DNA of 64,000 nucleotides from positions 4,526,001-4,590,000 of the forward strand of contig JADJQZ010000001.1 in assembly GCA_016712465.1 (NCBI GenBank), given 5' to 3'. Of the stretch, positions 7,878-16,174 are shown in pieces. The notes below the pieces were generated by a model that was given only the letters and a program-made list of their open reading frames with translations, did not search any database and had not been told where the DNA came from. The position numbers were made by a program, and so were the translations under genes. Position 1 is the stretch's first letter. Every line of letters starts with the position of its first letter. Source of the stretch: Candidatus Obscuribacter sp. (lineage in GTDB: Bacteria > Cyanobacteriota > Vampirovibrionia > Obscuribacterales > Obscuribacteraceae).

Positions 7878-8935
7878 CCGACAAACCACTCAAACTGCTC
7901 ATATTAGGCGGCACAGTATTTTTGGGACGGCATCTGGTGGCTTCGGCATTGCAGGCCGGGCACCAGGTCACTCTCTTTAACCGGGGCAAATCCAACCCTT
8001 CTCTATATGGCGGCCGTTCGTCACCTGAAAATCCAGCGGTGGAGCAAATATTCGGTGATAGACAGGTAGATCTGGACGTCTTGAAGGGGCGGCATTTTGA
8101 TGCCGTCTTCGACACCTGCGGTTACAACCCGGTTGATGTGGAAAAATCCTGCCTGACCCTGGAAAGCTGTGCGGAAAGATACATTTTCGTTTCCTCCATT
8201 TCAGTTTACAAGACCGAGGGGCTGCCCCCCGGAGCCAGCCTGAGTGAGGCATCACCGGTAGTGGCACAACCCTTGCCGCCGGAAGAAGGCAACTATGCCA
8301 CAGAGAAAGCCCTCTGCGAAGCAGCCGTTTCAAAGTTTTTCGCCCGGCGCGCTCTCATTCTCAGACCCGGTCTGATCGCCGGGCCCTACGACCCCACCGA
8401 TAGATTTACCTATTGGATCAGAAGAATTCGCCGGGGCGGCAAGGTATTAGCTCCTGGTTGCCCGGCAAGACCGGTGCAGTTTATCGACGGCCGTGACCTA
8501 TCCGACTTCATAATTACTCTCGCCCAGGCAGGCGAAAACGGCATCTTCAATGGAGTAGGACCGGATAGGCCGCTGACGATGCAGGAGTTATTGCTCTCCA
8601 TAAAAGACAGGCTGGCCCATACCAGTGAAAGTCTCAGCCATACGGCCGACTTTACCTGGGTAAATGATCAAGCCTTGCTCAAACTGGATGTTGCACCCTG
8701 GATGGAGATGCCGCTCTGGCTGCCTGAAGCAGATGAAACCGCCGCCATGCTTAGAGTCAGTACCGAAAAGTCTCTGGCCGCCGGGCTCAAGATCCGCCCC
8801 CTGGTTGACACCATTGACGATACCAACACCTTCGACTGCGGTCGTGGTCCGGGCTATGAGGCCAAGGCCGGTCTCGTTAGCGAAAAAGAGACGAGCATCC
8901 TCTCCTCATTTAATCCCGGGATGCAAGCCAAATAG
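7874..8935 (+). CDS. NAD(P)-dependent epimerase/reductase-like SDR protein
   Basis: 353 residues from a GTG that overlaps the previous stop (ATGTGA). The N-terminus LKLLILGGTVFLGRHLV is the Rossmann nucleotide-binding loop (GGTxFLG). A YATEK segment provides the Tyr and Lys of the extended SDR active site, and SSISVY before it supplies the Ser. LRPGLIAGPYDPTDRFTYW is typical of the atypical SDR branch close to chloroplast CSP41-type and isoflavone-reductase-like proteins. The substrate is not predictable. Coupling to an exported Hsp20-like gene gives no clear functional hint. Confidence 0.8.
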   Translation: MTDKPLKLLILGGTVFLGRHLVASALQAGHQVTLFNRGKSNPSLYGGRSSPENPAVEQIFGDRQVDLDVLKGRHFDAVFDTCGYNPVDVEKSCLTLESCAERYIFVSSISVYKTEGLPPGASLSEASPVVAQPLPPEEGNYATEKALCEAAVSKFFARRALILRPGLIAGPYDPTDRFTYWIRRIRRGGKVLAPGCPARPVQFIDGRDLSDFIITLAQAGENGIFNGVGPDRPLTMQELLLSIKDRLAHTSESLSHTADFTWVNDQALLKLDVAPWMEMPLWLPEADETAAMLRVSTEKSLAAGLKIRPLVDTIDDTNTFDCGRGPGYEAKAGLVSEKETSILSSFNPGMQAK

Positions 8936-9017
8936 TCCTGAAACAGTTAGGATGGACTTACAAAGGCGACTCGATACCACAAACGTTCACTGGTTTCCCT
9001 TAGAGGAGAAGATAGCC

Positions 9018-9665
9018 ATGACAAAATGCCAGAGTTGCGCCAAAGAACTCCAGTCGGACTGGAACTTCTGCCCGGGTTGCGGCAAGCCAGTGCAAGCTGT
9101 GGAGAACTCCTCAAAAGGCAGTGCGGCTCCCGGACCACCCGAATTTCCAGGCTCCAGCTATTCAAAAGCAGGTGTGCGGGCCCAGGTCTTCGAGGTGGTG
9201 GTGCGAAATGCCATGAATGGCGCACCATGGCGAGAAATCTGTGCCGGTCCCATGGCCATAAATAACATCTCGGAGCAGCAAATAGAAGAGGAAGTGCGCC
9301 GCCGCCAGGGAGACGATCCAACCGCACCGGTCAGGCGACCGCCACCGCCGCCGCCTGCAGACAGCGGCTTACTGCAGGCCGCTCCACCCCTGCCGAGCCC
9401 TGACTGGCAGAGACTCAAGTCGCTTCTGAAAGACCTTGCCGGAAGAAACGATATGGAATTAGTGGAGCTCATCAAAGCGGAAATGGCCGAACAACTGGCC
9501 CCCCTGCTCAAAGAAATCGATGAACGCTTACTGGAAGCGCGACGCAGTGAGGCAAATGCAAAACTTGAGAGTGATATGAGCCGAGAACTAAATAGAACTC
9601 GTGTGGACTTAAGCCAAAACCAACCACCGGGTCCCCATCATATCAACTGGGGGAATAACTCCTGA
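9018..9665 (+). CDS. Zinc-ribbon protein with helical C-terminus
   Basis: 215 residues. The ATG at 9018 has a strong AGAGGAGA about nine bases upstream. The frame is open further up, with an ATG at 8952 that has no good ribosome site. The protein opens with two knuckles, CQSC and CPGC, 11 residues apart: a zinc ribbon of the kind found in many bacterial scaffold proteins. A middle segment of about 45 residues looks structured, a Pro-rich stretch (RRPPPPPPADSG) follows, and the last 80 residues are charged and helical, probably a coiled coil. No enzyme motif is seen. It may be an adaptor that oligomerises. It ends nine bases from the convergent gene. Confidence 0.75.
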   Translation: MTKCQSCAKELQSDWNFCPGCGKPVQAVENSSKGSAAPGPPEFPGSSYSKAGVRAQVFEVVVRNAMNGAPWREICAGPMAINNISEQQIEEEVRRRQGDDPTAPVRRPPPPPPADSGLLQAAPPLPSPDWQRLKSLLKDLAGRNDMELVELIKAEMAEQLAPLLKEIDERLLEARRSEANAKLESDMSRELNRTRVDLSQNQPPGPHHINWGNNS

Positions 9666-9674
9666 GCGACTCCA

Positions 9675-10481
9675 CTAAAACTGGTTCTTCATCTGCTCCG
9701 GTGAAGGCGGTTGCCCTTTGTCGTAATAATGAAAGATCATGCGATCCAGCCTGAAAGAATCCGGTTTAACGGCGAAGTCGCCGCTGAAAGGGGAGCCGAA
9801 GACAAAGACCAGGAACATATTCAAGGCCAGCGTTAGAGAAACCAGAACGGTCATGAGCACCTGCGCTTGTAGATGCTGCACGGCAAAGAAATAAGTAAAG
9901 ACAACCGTCAGGAAGCCACCGACCAGCAAAACCACCCAGAGCAGCGGTGCCACACCGTGAGCAGCACTGGTAATACGAGTGCGCCGACTCTCAGTCATGC
10001 TGCATATCTCACTGACTAGCTGCTGATGGAGGGTCTTTTCCGATTCGCTCACCGGCTGAATGGATGAAATTTCATGCCAGAGAGCCCAGACCGTAGAAAA
10101 GGCCTGGACGCTGTAGCCGCCACTCTCCATGGATTTCCATTCATCGCCCACTACCGCTTCGGCATACTGCCGGCAAAGACTGCGCAGACGGCTGCGCTTC
10201 GGTTCAGGTAAACCGGACGAACACAGATAGATATTGGCCAGTCCGCTGGCCTCCTTGTCCACCAGCACCCTCAAGTCCTGGGTGTGTTGCATGGTATCTA
10301 CCACCACAAAGCCAAGCACTACTGCATAGAGCGTACCAACCACGGAAAGCAGGTAGCCGGCCACTTCGTGGTAAGAGACGAGAGAGTCGAAACTAACCCG
10401 CTTGCGCACCAGGAGCATACCGCCGACAGACAAGATTATGGTAGCCAGGACGGCCAAAAATCCGATCAGATAGGTATTCAC
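9675..10481 (-). CDS. DUF4239-like (bestrophin-like) membrane protein
   Basis: 268 residues from a GTG five bases after the thiDE stop, so co-transcribed with it. There are two helices at the N-terminus (IGFLAVLATIILSVGGMLLV and YLLSVVGTLYAVVLGFVVV), a soluble helical middle, and two helices near the C-terminus. The GTLYAVVLGFVV segment and this 2+2 helix layout match DUF4239, which has been compared with bestrophin channels. It is probably an inner-membrane protein. The relation to thiamin synthesis is unknown. Confidence 0.75.
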   Translation of the reverse strand: MNTYLIGFLAVLATIILSVGGMLLVRKRVSFDSLVSYHEVAGYLLSVVGTLYAVVLGFVVVDTMQHTQDLRVLVDKEASGLANIYLCSSGLPEPKRSRLRSLCRQYAEAVVGDEWKSMESGGYSVQAFSTVWALWHEISSIQPVSESEKTLHQQLVSEICSMTESRRTRITSAAHGVAPLLWVVLLVGGFLTVVFTYFFAVQHLQAQVLMTVLVSLTLALNMFLVFVFGSPFSGDFAVKPDSFRLDRMIFHYYDKGQPPSPEQMKNQF

Positions 10482-10485
10482 AATA

Positions 10486-12114
10486 CTAGATCTTCAAACC
10501 TGAGTCATGGGCGATACGGGGCGGCTCGGAACCGGTTTCTTTAACGGATGCATCAAAACTGCGATCAATGCCGGAGGGCATGCCCTTGCGCTCAAAAAGG
10601 CGCAACCATTTTTCCAGACGCAAGGTCAAGTCGGCCTGACCGGAAAGATCACGGTAAACAGCGATGGAGTCCACTCCGGTAGCCAGCACGCTCTGGGCGT
10701 TAGCAAGAACGATACCGCCCGCCGCCACCAGCGGGAAATCCAGGACCTTGCGCCAGCGCAAGAGCGCCGAGAGTCCCTGATGGGCTTCCCGCTCCGGAGC
10801 ATCGTCAAAGAAGATCGGTCCCACTGTTATGTAGGAAGGCTTGAGGGCTAAAGCTCGCGCCACCTCCCAGTAAGAGAGGGCAGTCACACCCAGCTTCAAG
10901 CCGGCTTCCGCCACCCGACTCAAATCCTGCATGACCAGATCTGCCTGACCCAGATGAACGCCGTGCGCACCGTGCTTGATGGCAAGGTCGGCATAATCGT
11001 TGACGAAAAGTTCAGCCCCAGCCTGCCGGCAGAGTCTGGCAGATTCCCGAATCTCTTCACTGAGAGCCTCACCGCTCAGTTCCTTAATGCGCAGTTGAAT
11101 ATGTTTGACACCGGCATTAACCATGGTCTCAACCATGGCAAAACTATCCACGATGGGATAGAAGCCCATATTGTTGGCTGGGCGGAAAGACAACCGGTGG
11201 CGCCCTTCCTCCCCGGAGAGAGTCAACCAGGGCAGGGTGGACTGATCGCAGGTCCAGTTACCGTGGCCGGTCGGACCGTTACCGCGGCCGATATGGGGAG
11301 CCTGATCAAGGGTCTGATTTAAATATGACTTGGCGATGATCAAACCATCGAGGATACCGTGACCAAGCGCTACACCGGCAGTAATGGCGCTGGAAAGCGT
11401 ATCGCCGGTACCGAGGGTACTCTGGCTGGTGCGTTTAAGACTGGTCAACCATAGTCCGGTCAGACCATTGGTAAAGTAATCCTGACTGAAGGAACCTTTG
11501 CGATCTCCGCCTTTCAGCAAGACCGACTTGGGACCTAGTGCCACCAACTTCAGACCGAGTTCTTCGATGAAGGCATCGAGCAAGCCGCGATCATCGCCGG
11601 CGGGACAAGCCTCTGCAGTGAGACCCAGAAGGGTGAGGGCGTCTTGCAAATCAAGGGTGAGCAAATGGCACAGGGGCAGCAGGCGCTCCTTGATTCCTCT
11701 TAAAAGCGGCGGCAAAGCGGCTGTTTCACCTTCGACGGCAGCCTGACCGGTCTGACCGCGAAAACTGCTCTCGCCTTCCAGGCGACTGAAATCCGGATCG
11801 TAAACAAGAAAGACCGGCTTGTGCTGCTCGATGAATTCCACCAGGGCGTCTACCTGGGCAAGATTATCCACGTAACCTATCTTTACGGCGGCTGGATGCA
11901 AGTCATCGGCCAGGCTGTAGAGTTGCCCTCGCAGAGCGGCAACCGATACGGTTTCCGCCACACTGGAAGAGAGGGTATTACCGGCACAGACAGCAGTGGC
12001 AACGCCCGCACCGTGCACACCGAGCCCCATCATGGTTTTGATGTCCGCGGCCAGACCACGACCGCCGCTGGCGTCAAAGCAGCCTATAGTCCAGGCTATT
12101 TCTTTCGCTATCAC
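10486..12114 (-). CDS. thiDE: Bifunctional HMP kinase / thiamin-phosphate synthase (ThiD-ThiE fusion)
   Basis: 542 residues from a GTG preceded by GAGGGGG. The N-terminal half is ThiD: SGGRGLAADIKTM, the pyrimidine-binding start of the ribokinase-type fold, and the GTGDTLSSAI anion-hole/catalytic segment. A linker of about 50 residues leads to ThiE: HIQLRIKE, ELFVNDYADLA, GVHLGQADL, VGPIFFDDAPER and VAAGGI, the TIM-barrel phosphate and Mg sites. It phosphorylates HMP(-P) and joins HMP-PP to thiazole phosphate to make thiamin phosphate in the cytosol. The expected THZ-P contact QLR(I/V)K is intact. No THI-box (TPP) riboswitch sequence is visible upstream. Confidence 0.93.
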   Translation of the reverse strand: MIAKEIAWTIGCFDASGGRGLAADIKTMMGLGVHGAGVATAVCAGNTLSSSVAETVSVAALRGQLYSLADDLHPAAVKIGYVDNLAQVDALVEFIEQHKPVFLVYDPDFSRLEGESSFRGQTGQAAVEGETAALPPLLRGIKERLLPLCHLLTLDLQDALTLLGLTAEACPAGDDRGLLDAFIEELGLKLVALGPKSVLLKGGDRKGSFSQDYFTNGLTGLWLTSLKRTSQSTLGTGDTLSSAITAGVALGHGILDGLIIAKSYLNQTLDQAPHIGRGNGPTGHGNWTCDQSTLPWLTLSGEEGRHRLSFRPANNMGFYPIVDSFAMVETMVNAGVKHIQLRIKELSGEALSEEIRESARLCRQAGAELFVNDYADLAIKHGAHGVHLGQADLVMQDLSRVAEAGLKLGVTALSYWEVARALALKPSYITVGPIFFDDAPEREAHQGLSALLRWRKVLDFPLVAAGGIVLANAQSVLATGVDSIAVYRDLSGQADLTLRLEKWLRLFERKGMPSGIDRSFDASVKETGSEPPRIAHDSGLKI

Positions 12115-12150
12115 TTAGGATATATCCCCCTCAAGTCCGACAACGCCCAC

Positions 12151-12183
12151 ATTATCCTATTTTCGCCGCCCTCTCAAGGGCGG
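12151..12183 (-). promoter_or_regulatory. Possible thiDE promoter with inverted repeat
   Basis: The minus strand shows TTGAGA (12177-12172) and GATAAT (12156-12151) with a 15-base spacer, slightly short. The -35 lies inside a seven-base inverted repeat CCGCCCT / AGGGCGG (12166-12172, 12177-12183) with a four-base loop. This could be an operator or a transcript hairpin. No T-run follows, so it is not a terminator. Confidence 0.35.
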
Positions 12184-12317
12184 TGGACTAATGACCAGGA
12201 GGCTGGAACCGGCTAGAAATCTATTTTTCGGCGGAATTTATAGCGAGTTGGCGCCGCTTGTAAATCCGATCAATATTAATTGCATAGCCGGAGCGCTAAA
12301 CGGGCACTAAACTATTG

Positions 12318-14609
12318 ATGAAAGAAAAGGTTGAGACTTTCGTACTGGACTTAAACAACCTGCGGGATCGCAACATCATGCGCTTCCTGGGTTTCACCTG
12401 GCCTGTCTGGGGCATTCTTTTGCCGGGTCTAGTTTTTGCCTCCTCTCCCGAGTACAACACCAAAGATATCTTCTGGAATTTCATCATCGCCGTGCAATAC
12501 CCGATGCTGTTTGTTTCACTCACGGCTCTGCTTTTCTATCTGCGCCGCTTCCGGCGCATCATCAGGGTGAAGGTAATAACACCGGCTAATTACGGCAAAG
12601 ACCGCAGTCTCAAAAAGAGTTCCAACATCGAGCAAGTTTTCCTGGCCGGCCACCTTGAGGATGAGACGCTTAACATAATCACCTCCAGAAATGGCTGGGG
12701 GTTCAAGCGCAAGGCCAGTGTGCTTTGTTCCAGTCTGGAACCGACGGCTATAGACAACATTTTAAAAATCCTCGACCAAATTCCCCAGTCCGGCGAGCCC
12801 AATTCCGAAAGTCAAATTGAGACTGCCGCCCTTACAAGCAGCGCCCAGAGGCAAACACGCACCACCCTGGTCAAGCTGAAGCGGCACTGGCTGAAAGAAA
12901 AAGAAGGGCATGCTCTGACGATCAACTACGCATCTCACATGATGACCCGTCGTCTTCTTGATACCCTGAAAGAAAACGAGCACTACCTGTGGCGAGCCTG
13001 GAGCATCAGTTGGGGACTCATATTCATACTCGTCCTGAGCGTCAATCTACCCAACATGCTGCACTGGTTTCTTACTCATTTCGCCGGTCTGCCGCCAAGC
13101 ACATCGCCCACCAGCCTCATTGACAGCCGCATTCTTGGAGCCCTGGCTCTCACTCCCATCTTCACAATCTTTGTAGCCACCAGCCCTTTGCTTGTACCGA
13201 CGGGACTGGCTCTCGCCTTTCTTGCCACCAATACCTGGGGACAGTTGGCATTAAGCCTGGGAGTGCTTCTCGTAGGTCTGCGTCTTACGACCTTCTTCCT
13301 CAAACCGAACCGCATCATCGCCGATAGCAAAGGCTTACGAGCGGCTCTCGATCTAGGTTTTCGAGAAATCGCCTTCAATTCCCTGGACTGGCAGAACCTC
13401 ACTTCCATCACCCTGGAGCGAGCCGAGCACACCGACCCGTCTAAATGGATGCTCACCTTTCATGCCGGGCAAAACCTCCTGCAGATACGCCTGGGCGGTA
13501 TGGATCAAACAAGCAAACTATCGCTCTTCAAAACAATTGAAAAATACGCCCCGCAAGTAAGCCGAGATGCAGACGTGGAGACCAGCCTCACCCAGGGTAA
13601 CGCGCAAAGCTTCACCGATCTCTGGCTCAGTTCGCTAGCCACTCCGCCCAAACGAGAGAAATTGGCGCCCCTGGAAACAGGGCACGTTCTGAAAGGCGGA
13701 CAATACATGATTCAAAGGCAATATAGCGCCGGCGGACAGGGCTTAACTTACCTGGCTCATGCCGTGGATGAGATGGGCGACACCAATAGCGAACGGAACT
13801 GCAAACTAATTATCAAAGAGTCAATGCTGCCGCTCTATGTTGATGACGAGGCCAGACGAAAAGCAGTGGAACGTTTTGAGGCTGAGGCCTTGCTTCTGAA
13901 GAGCCTTGAGCACGAAAAGGTGGTGGCTCTCGTGGACTATTTCATAGAAGATCACAGGAGCTACCTGGTGCTTGAGCGCATCGCCGGACTGGATCTCAGG
14001 GCCGTCATGGAATTGAAGGAAGGGCGGCTCGAGGGACCCTTCAGCGCGGAGGAAGTGCTCAAATTGGCGGCGCAGATGTGCGACATTCTGCAGTTCCTGC
14101 ACGGGCGCACACCACCGGTAGTGCATCGCGATTTTACGCCGGACAACCTGGTCATGGACGATCAGGGCAATATCAAACTAATTGACTTCGAAGTAGCCCA
14201 TGAACATAATCAGATACAGCGCACCACGGCCACCGTAGTAGGCAAGCACGCCTATATCCCCCCGGAACAGCTGAGAGGGAAACCGGAGCAAGCATCGGAT
14301 CTCTATGCCCTTGGTGCCACCCTCTACTTTCTCAACACCGGCCACGACCCTGAGCCCCTGTCACGTTCCAGACTGCCGGAACTTCAGGACGGCAGCGAAG
14401 CCGGAAAAGCAAGAGAACTACTTTCCGAGATCATCCAGGGACTGACGGCTCTCGAGCCGAGCAAGCGCCTCACCCTGACAGAGCTCAGAAGGAAGCTAGG
14501 ACTTTGCCAGTTACAGGCAGATGAACAAAACCAGGAAGCAGAGAAGCAAGAAGAGAAGTTAACCATCAAAGTGCCGCAACCGGAGAATCTGGTCAGGGAA
14601 AGAGACTGA
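12318..14609 (+). CDS. Membrane-anchored Ser/Thr kinase-like protein with DFE in place of DFG
   Basis: 763 residues from the ATG at 12318 (a TTG directly before it is ignored). Two helices lie near the N-terminus, a soluble segment follows, then further helices to about residue 330. A beta-rich stretch resembling a bacterial PH-like domain covers about 335-425. A pre-kinase segment (FTDLW...APLE) is shared with the next gene. The kinase domain covers about 460-740 with loop SAGGQG, Lys in IIKES (residue 500), HRDFTPDN (His 603) and D623-F624-E625 where DFG is expected. APE is PPE. The Mg-binding Asp is kept but Gly is lost, so activity may be weak or regulated differently. The stop overlaps the next start by one base. 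Confidence 0.88.
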   Translation: MKEKVETFVLDLNNLRDRNIMRFLGFTWPVWGILLPGLVFASSPEYNTKDIFWNFIIAVQYPMLFVSLTALLFYLRRFRRIIRVKVITPANYGKDRSLKKSSNIEQVFLAGHLEDETLNIITSRNGWGFKRKASVLCSSLEPTAIDNILKILDQIPQSGEPNSESQIETAALTSSAQRQTRTTLVKLKRHWLKEKEGHALTINYASHMMTRRLLDTLKENEHYLWRAWSISWGLIFILVLSVNLPNMLHWFLTHFAGLPPSTSPTSLIDSRILGALALTPIFTIFVATSPLLVPTGLALAFLATNTWGQLALSLGVLLVGLRLTTFFLKPNRIIADSKGLRAALDLGFREIAFNSLDWQNLTSITLERAEHTDPSKWMLTFHAGQNLLQIRLGGMDQTSKLSLFKTIEKYAPQVSRDADVETSLTQGNAQSFTDLWLSSLATPPKREKLAPLETGHVLKGGQYMIQRQYSAGGQGLTYLAHAVDEMGDTNSERNCKLIIKESMLPLYVDDEARRKAVERFEAEALLLKSLEHEKVVALVDYFIEDHRSYLVLERIAGLDLRAVMELKEGRLEGPFSAEEVLKLAAQMCDILQFLHGRTPPVVHRDFTPDNLVMDDQGNIKLIDFEVAHEHNQIQRTTATVVGKHAYIPPEQLRGKPEQASDLYALGATLYFLNTGHDPEPLSRSRLPELQDGSEAGKARELLSEIIQGLTALEPSKRLTLTELRRKLGLCQLQADEQNQEAEKQEEKLTIKVPQPENLVRERD

Positions 14610-16078
14610 TGTCCAACACTGAAATCATTCTGGAATACTCAGATCCCACCGCCGACACAGGCAAGAAGATCATGCTTTTCACTTCACCCCTCTGGGGTAT
14701 CCTGGCCCCCCTGGCGGCAGTAGCCTCGATTCCTATGACCGGCTTCGATCCCATGTGCTGCTACTATGTCTTCGGCTTCTTCCTGATCACCGCCGGATGC
14801 CTGGGAGCTACCATAGCCTTTGCAGACAATCGCATCATCATCTCCAAACGAGGACTGAGGGTACCGCCCCTCCTCACTCTATTCGCCCTGGGCAGAGACG
14901 AAATTCCCTGGACTTCCATCAGTTCGCTGGCCGTGGAAGAAGATCGCAACTTCGATCCCACCGAAGCGCAGAGCCTGGTTACAAAACAACTAGTGCTCAA
15001 GCTGAAAGATAAAGACACCATTTCTTTGAGGCTTCACCAGTTAAAAAAAGAGCAGGTGGAACAACTGGTTCTCTCCCTTTCTCTCTGGCTGGATGAGAAG
15101 GTGGCCCTGCCGCTTCTGGAGGTAAAGGAAGCAGCCGGAGCAGGTGGCAAGGGCATCGAAAGCAAGCGACGGAAACAAGAGGGAGATGCCGCTTTGCCTT
15201 CCGACATGACCTTCACAAAGCTCTGGCAAAGCGAATTGCAAAGTCGTTATACAGCCACGGCCTTCATGCCCCTGGAACCGGATCAGACCATTCGAGACGG
15301 TTCGTTGAAAATCATCCGCCAGATTTCCTTCGGTGGTCTTTCAGCAGTCTATCTCTGTCAACAAAATCAAACGGAATTGCGGGTCTTGAAAGAATCGGTG
15401 GTGCCCTTGAACAACAAGGCCAGCCTGAGGGACAAGGCCCGGGAAATGTTCCAGAGAGAGGCTGCCATACTCATTAAAGTCGAACATGAACAGATTGCCA
15501 GAGTGGTAGATTTCTTTACCGAGGAAGAACGCACCTACCTCCTGCTGGCCCATATCGAAGGAGTTAACCTGAGGCAACTGGTAAGAGAGGCCGGAGCCCT
15601 GCCGGAGGAAAGAGTGCTGTCTATAGCAGCATCGCTGCTCTCGCCGCTGCGGTACCTGCACGCATTGACACCACCAGTGGTGCACCGCGACATCAGTCCG
15701 GAAAATATAATTTTGGAAGAAGAAGATCGAGCCGTGCTAATCGACTTTGGCGCCGCCAACGAATTTCTGGGCACGGCTACGGGCACCCTGGTCGGCAAGC
15801 AGTGCTACATCTCACCGGAACAATTTAAGGGCAAGGCCTGCACCGCTTCCGATCTCTACTCCCTGGGAGCCACACTCTACTTTCTCATCACCGGTGAAGA
15901 CCCCACACCCATCAGCAGTTCCTCCCCCTTAGAGAAGCGACCGGAAATAAGCGCCGGCACAGACGCCCTCGTGAAGGATCTGACCGCCCTGGAGATAGAA
16001 GATCGTATCAAGACCGTGGAGGAATTGCAGGCGCGCCTCACCCCCTTGCTTTCGACCGGGGTGGGAAACCTACCATAG
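14609..16078 (+). CDS. Membrane-anchored Ser/Thr protein kinase
   Basis: 489 residues, the ATG sharing one base with the previous stop (TGATG). Two N-terminal helices (LWGILAPLAAVASIPM and the CCYYVFGFFLITAGCLGA region) are followed by a PH-like segment (NRIIISKRGL...WTSISSLAVEE) and a polar linker. The shared FTKLW...PLE pre-kinase motif comes next, then a complete kinase domain: SFGGLSAVYL, Lys in RVLKES, HRDISPEN (His 359), DFG (Asp 379) and SPEQ. It should be active. It is very similar to the kinase cut by the window start. Translational coupling to the DFE kinase suggests they act as a pair, possibly with one regulating the other. Confidence 0.92.
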   Translation: MSNTEIILEYSDPTADTGKKIMLFTSPLWGILAPLAAVASIPMTGFDPMCCYYVFGFFLITAGCLGATIAFADNRIIISKRGLRVPPLLTLFALGRDEIPWTSISSLAVEEDRNFDPTEAQSLVTKQLVLKLKDKDTISLRLHQLKKEQVEQLVLSLSLWLDEKVALPLLEVKEAAGAGGKGIESKRRKQEGDAALPSDMTFTKLWQSELQSRYTATAFMPLEPDQTIRDGSLKIIRQISFGGLSAVYLCQQNQTELRVLKESVVPLNNKASLRDKAREMFQREAAILIKVEHEQIARVVDFFTEEERTYLLLAHIEGVNLRQLVREAGALPEERVLSIAASLLSPLRYLHALTPPVVHRDISPENIILEEEDRAVLIDFGAANEFLGTATGTLVGKQCYISPEQFKGKACTASDLYSLGATLYFLITGEDPTPISSSSPLEKRPEISAGTDALVKDLTALEIEDRIKTVEELQARLTPLLSTGVGNLP

Positions 16079-16096
16079 TGATGCTGTGAACCGCCG

Positions 16097-16124
16097 TTGC
16101 CCTTGAGAGGGATCTGTCTATACT
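16097..16124 (+). promoter_or_regulatory. Probable promoter of the gene at 16175
   Basis: TTGCCC and TATACT are separated by 16 bases, about 50 bases before the ATG at 16175. The -10 matches consensus at five of six positions and the -35 at four. Confidence 0.5.
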
Positions 16125-16174
16125 GACAAGCACCCCCAAGTAAATTCAAACAGTTAAAGAGGTTGAGGCAGACC

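Noticed and set aside
12115..12317. TPP riboswitch before the ThiD-ThiE gene
   Set aside because: No THI-box consensus segments (CTGAGA, ACCTGA, GGGAA) in the needed order; only a simple hairpin is present.
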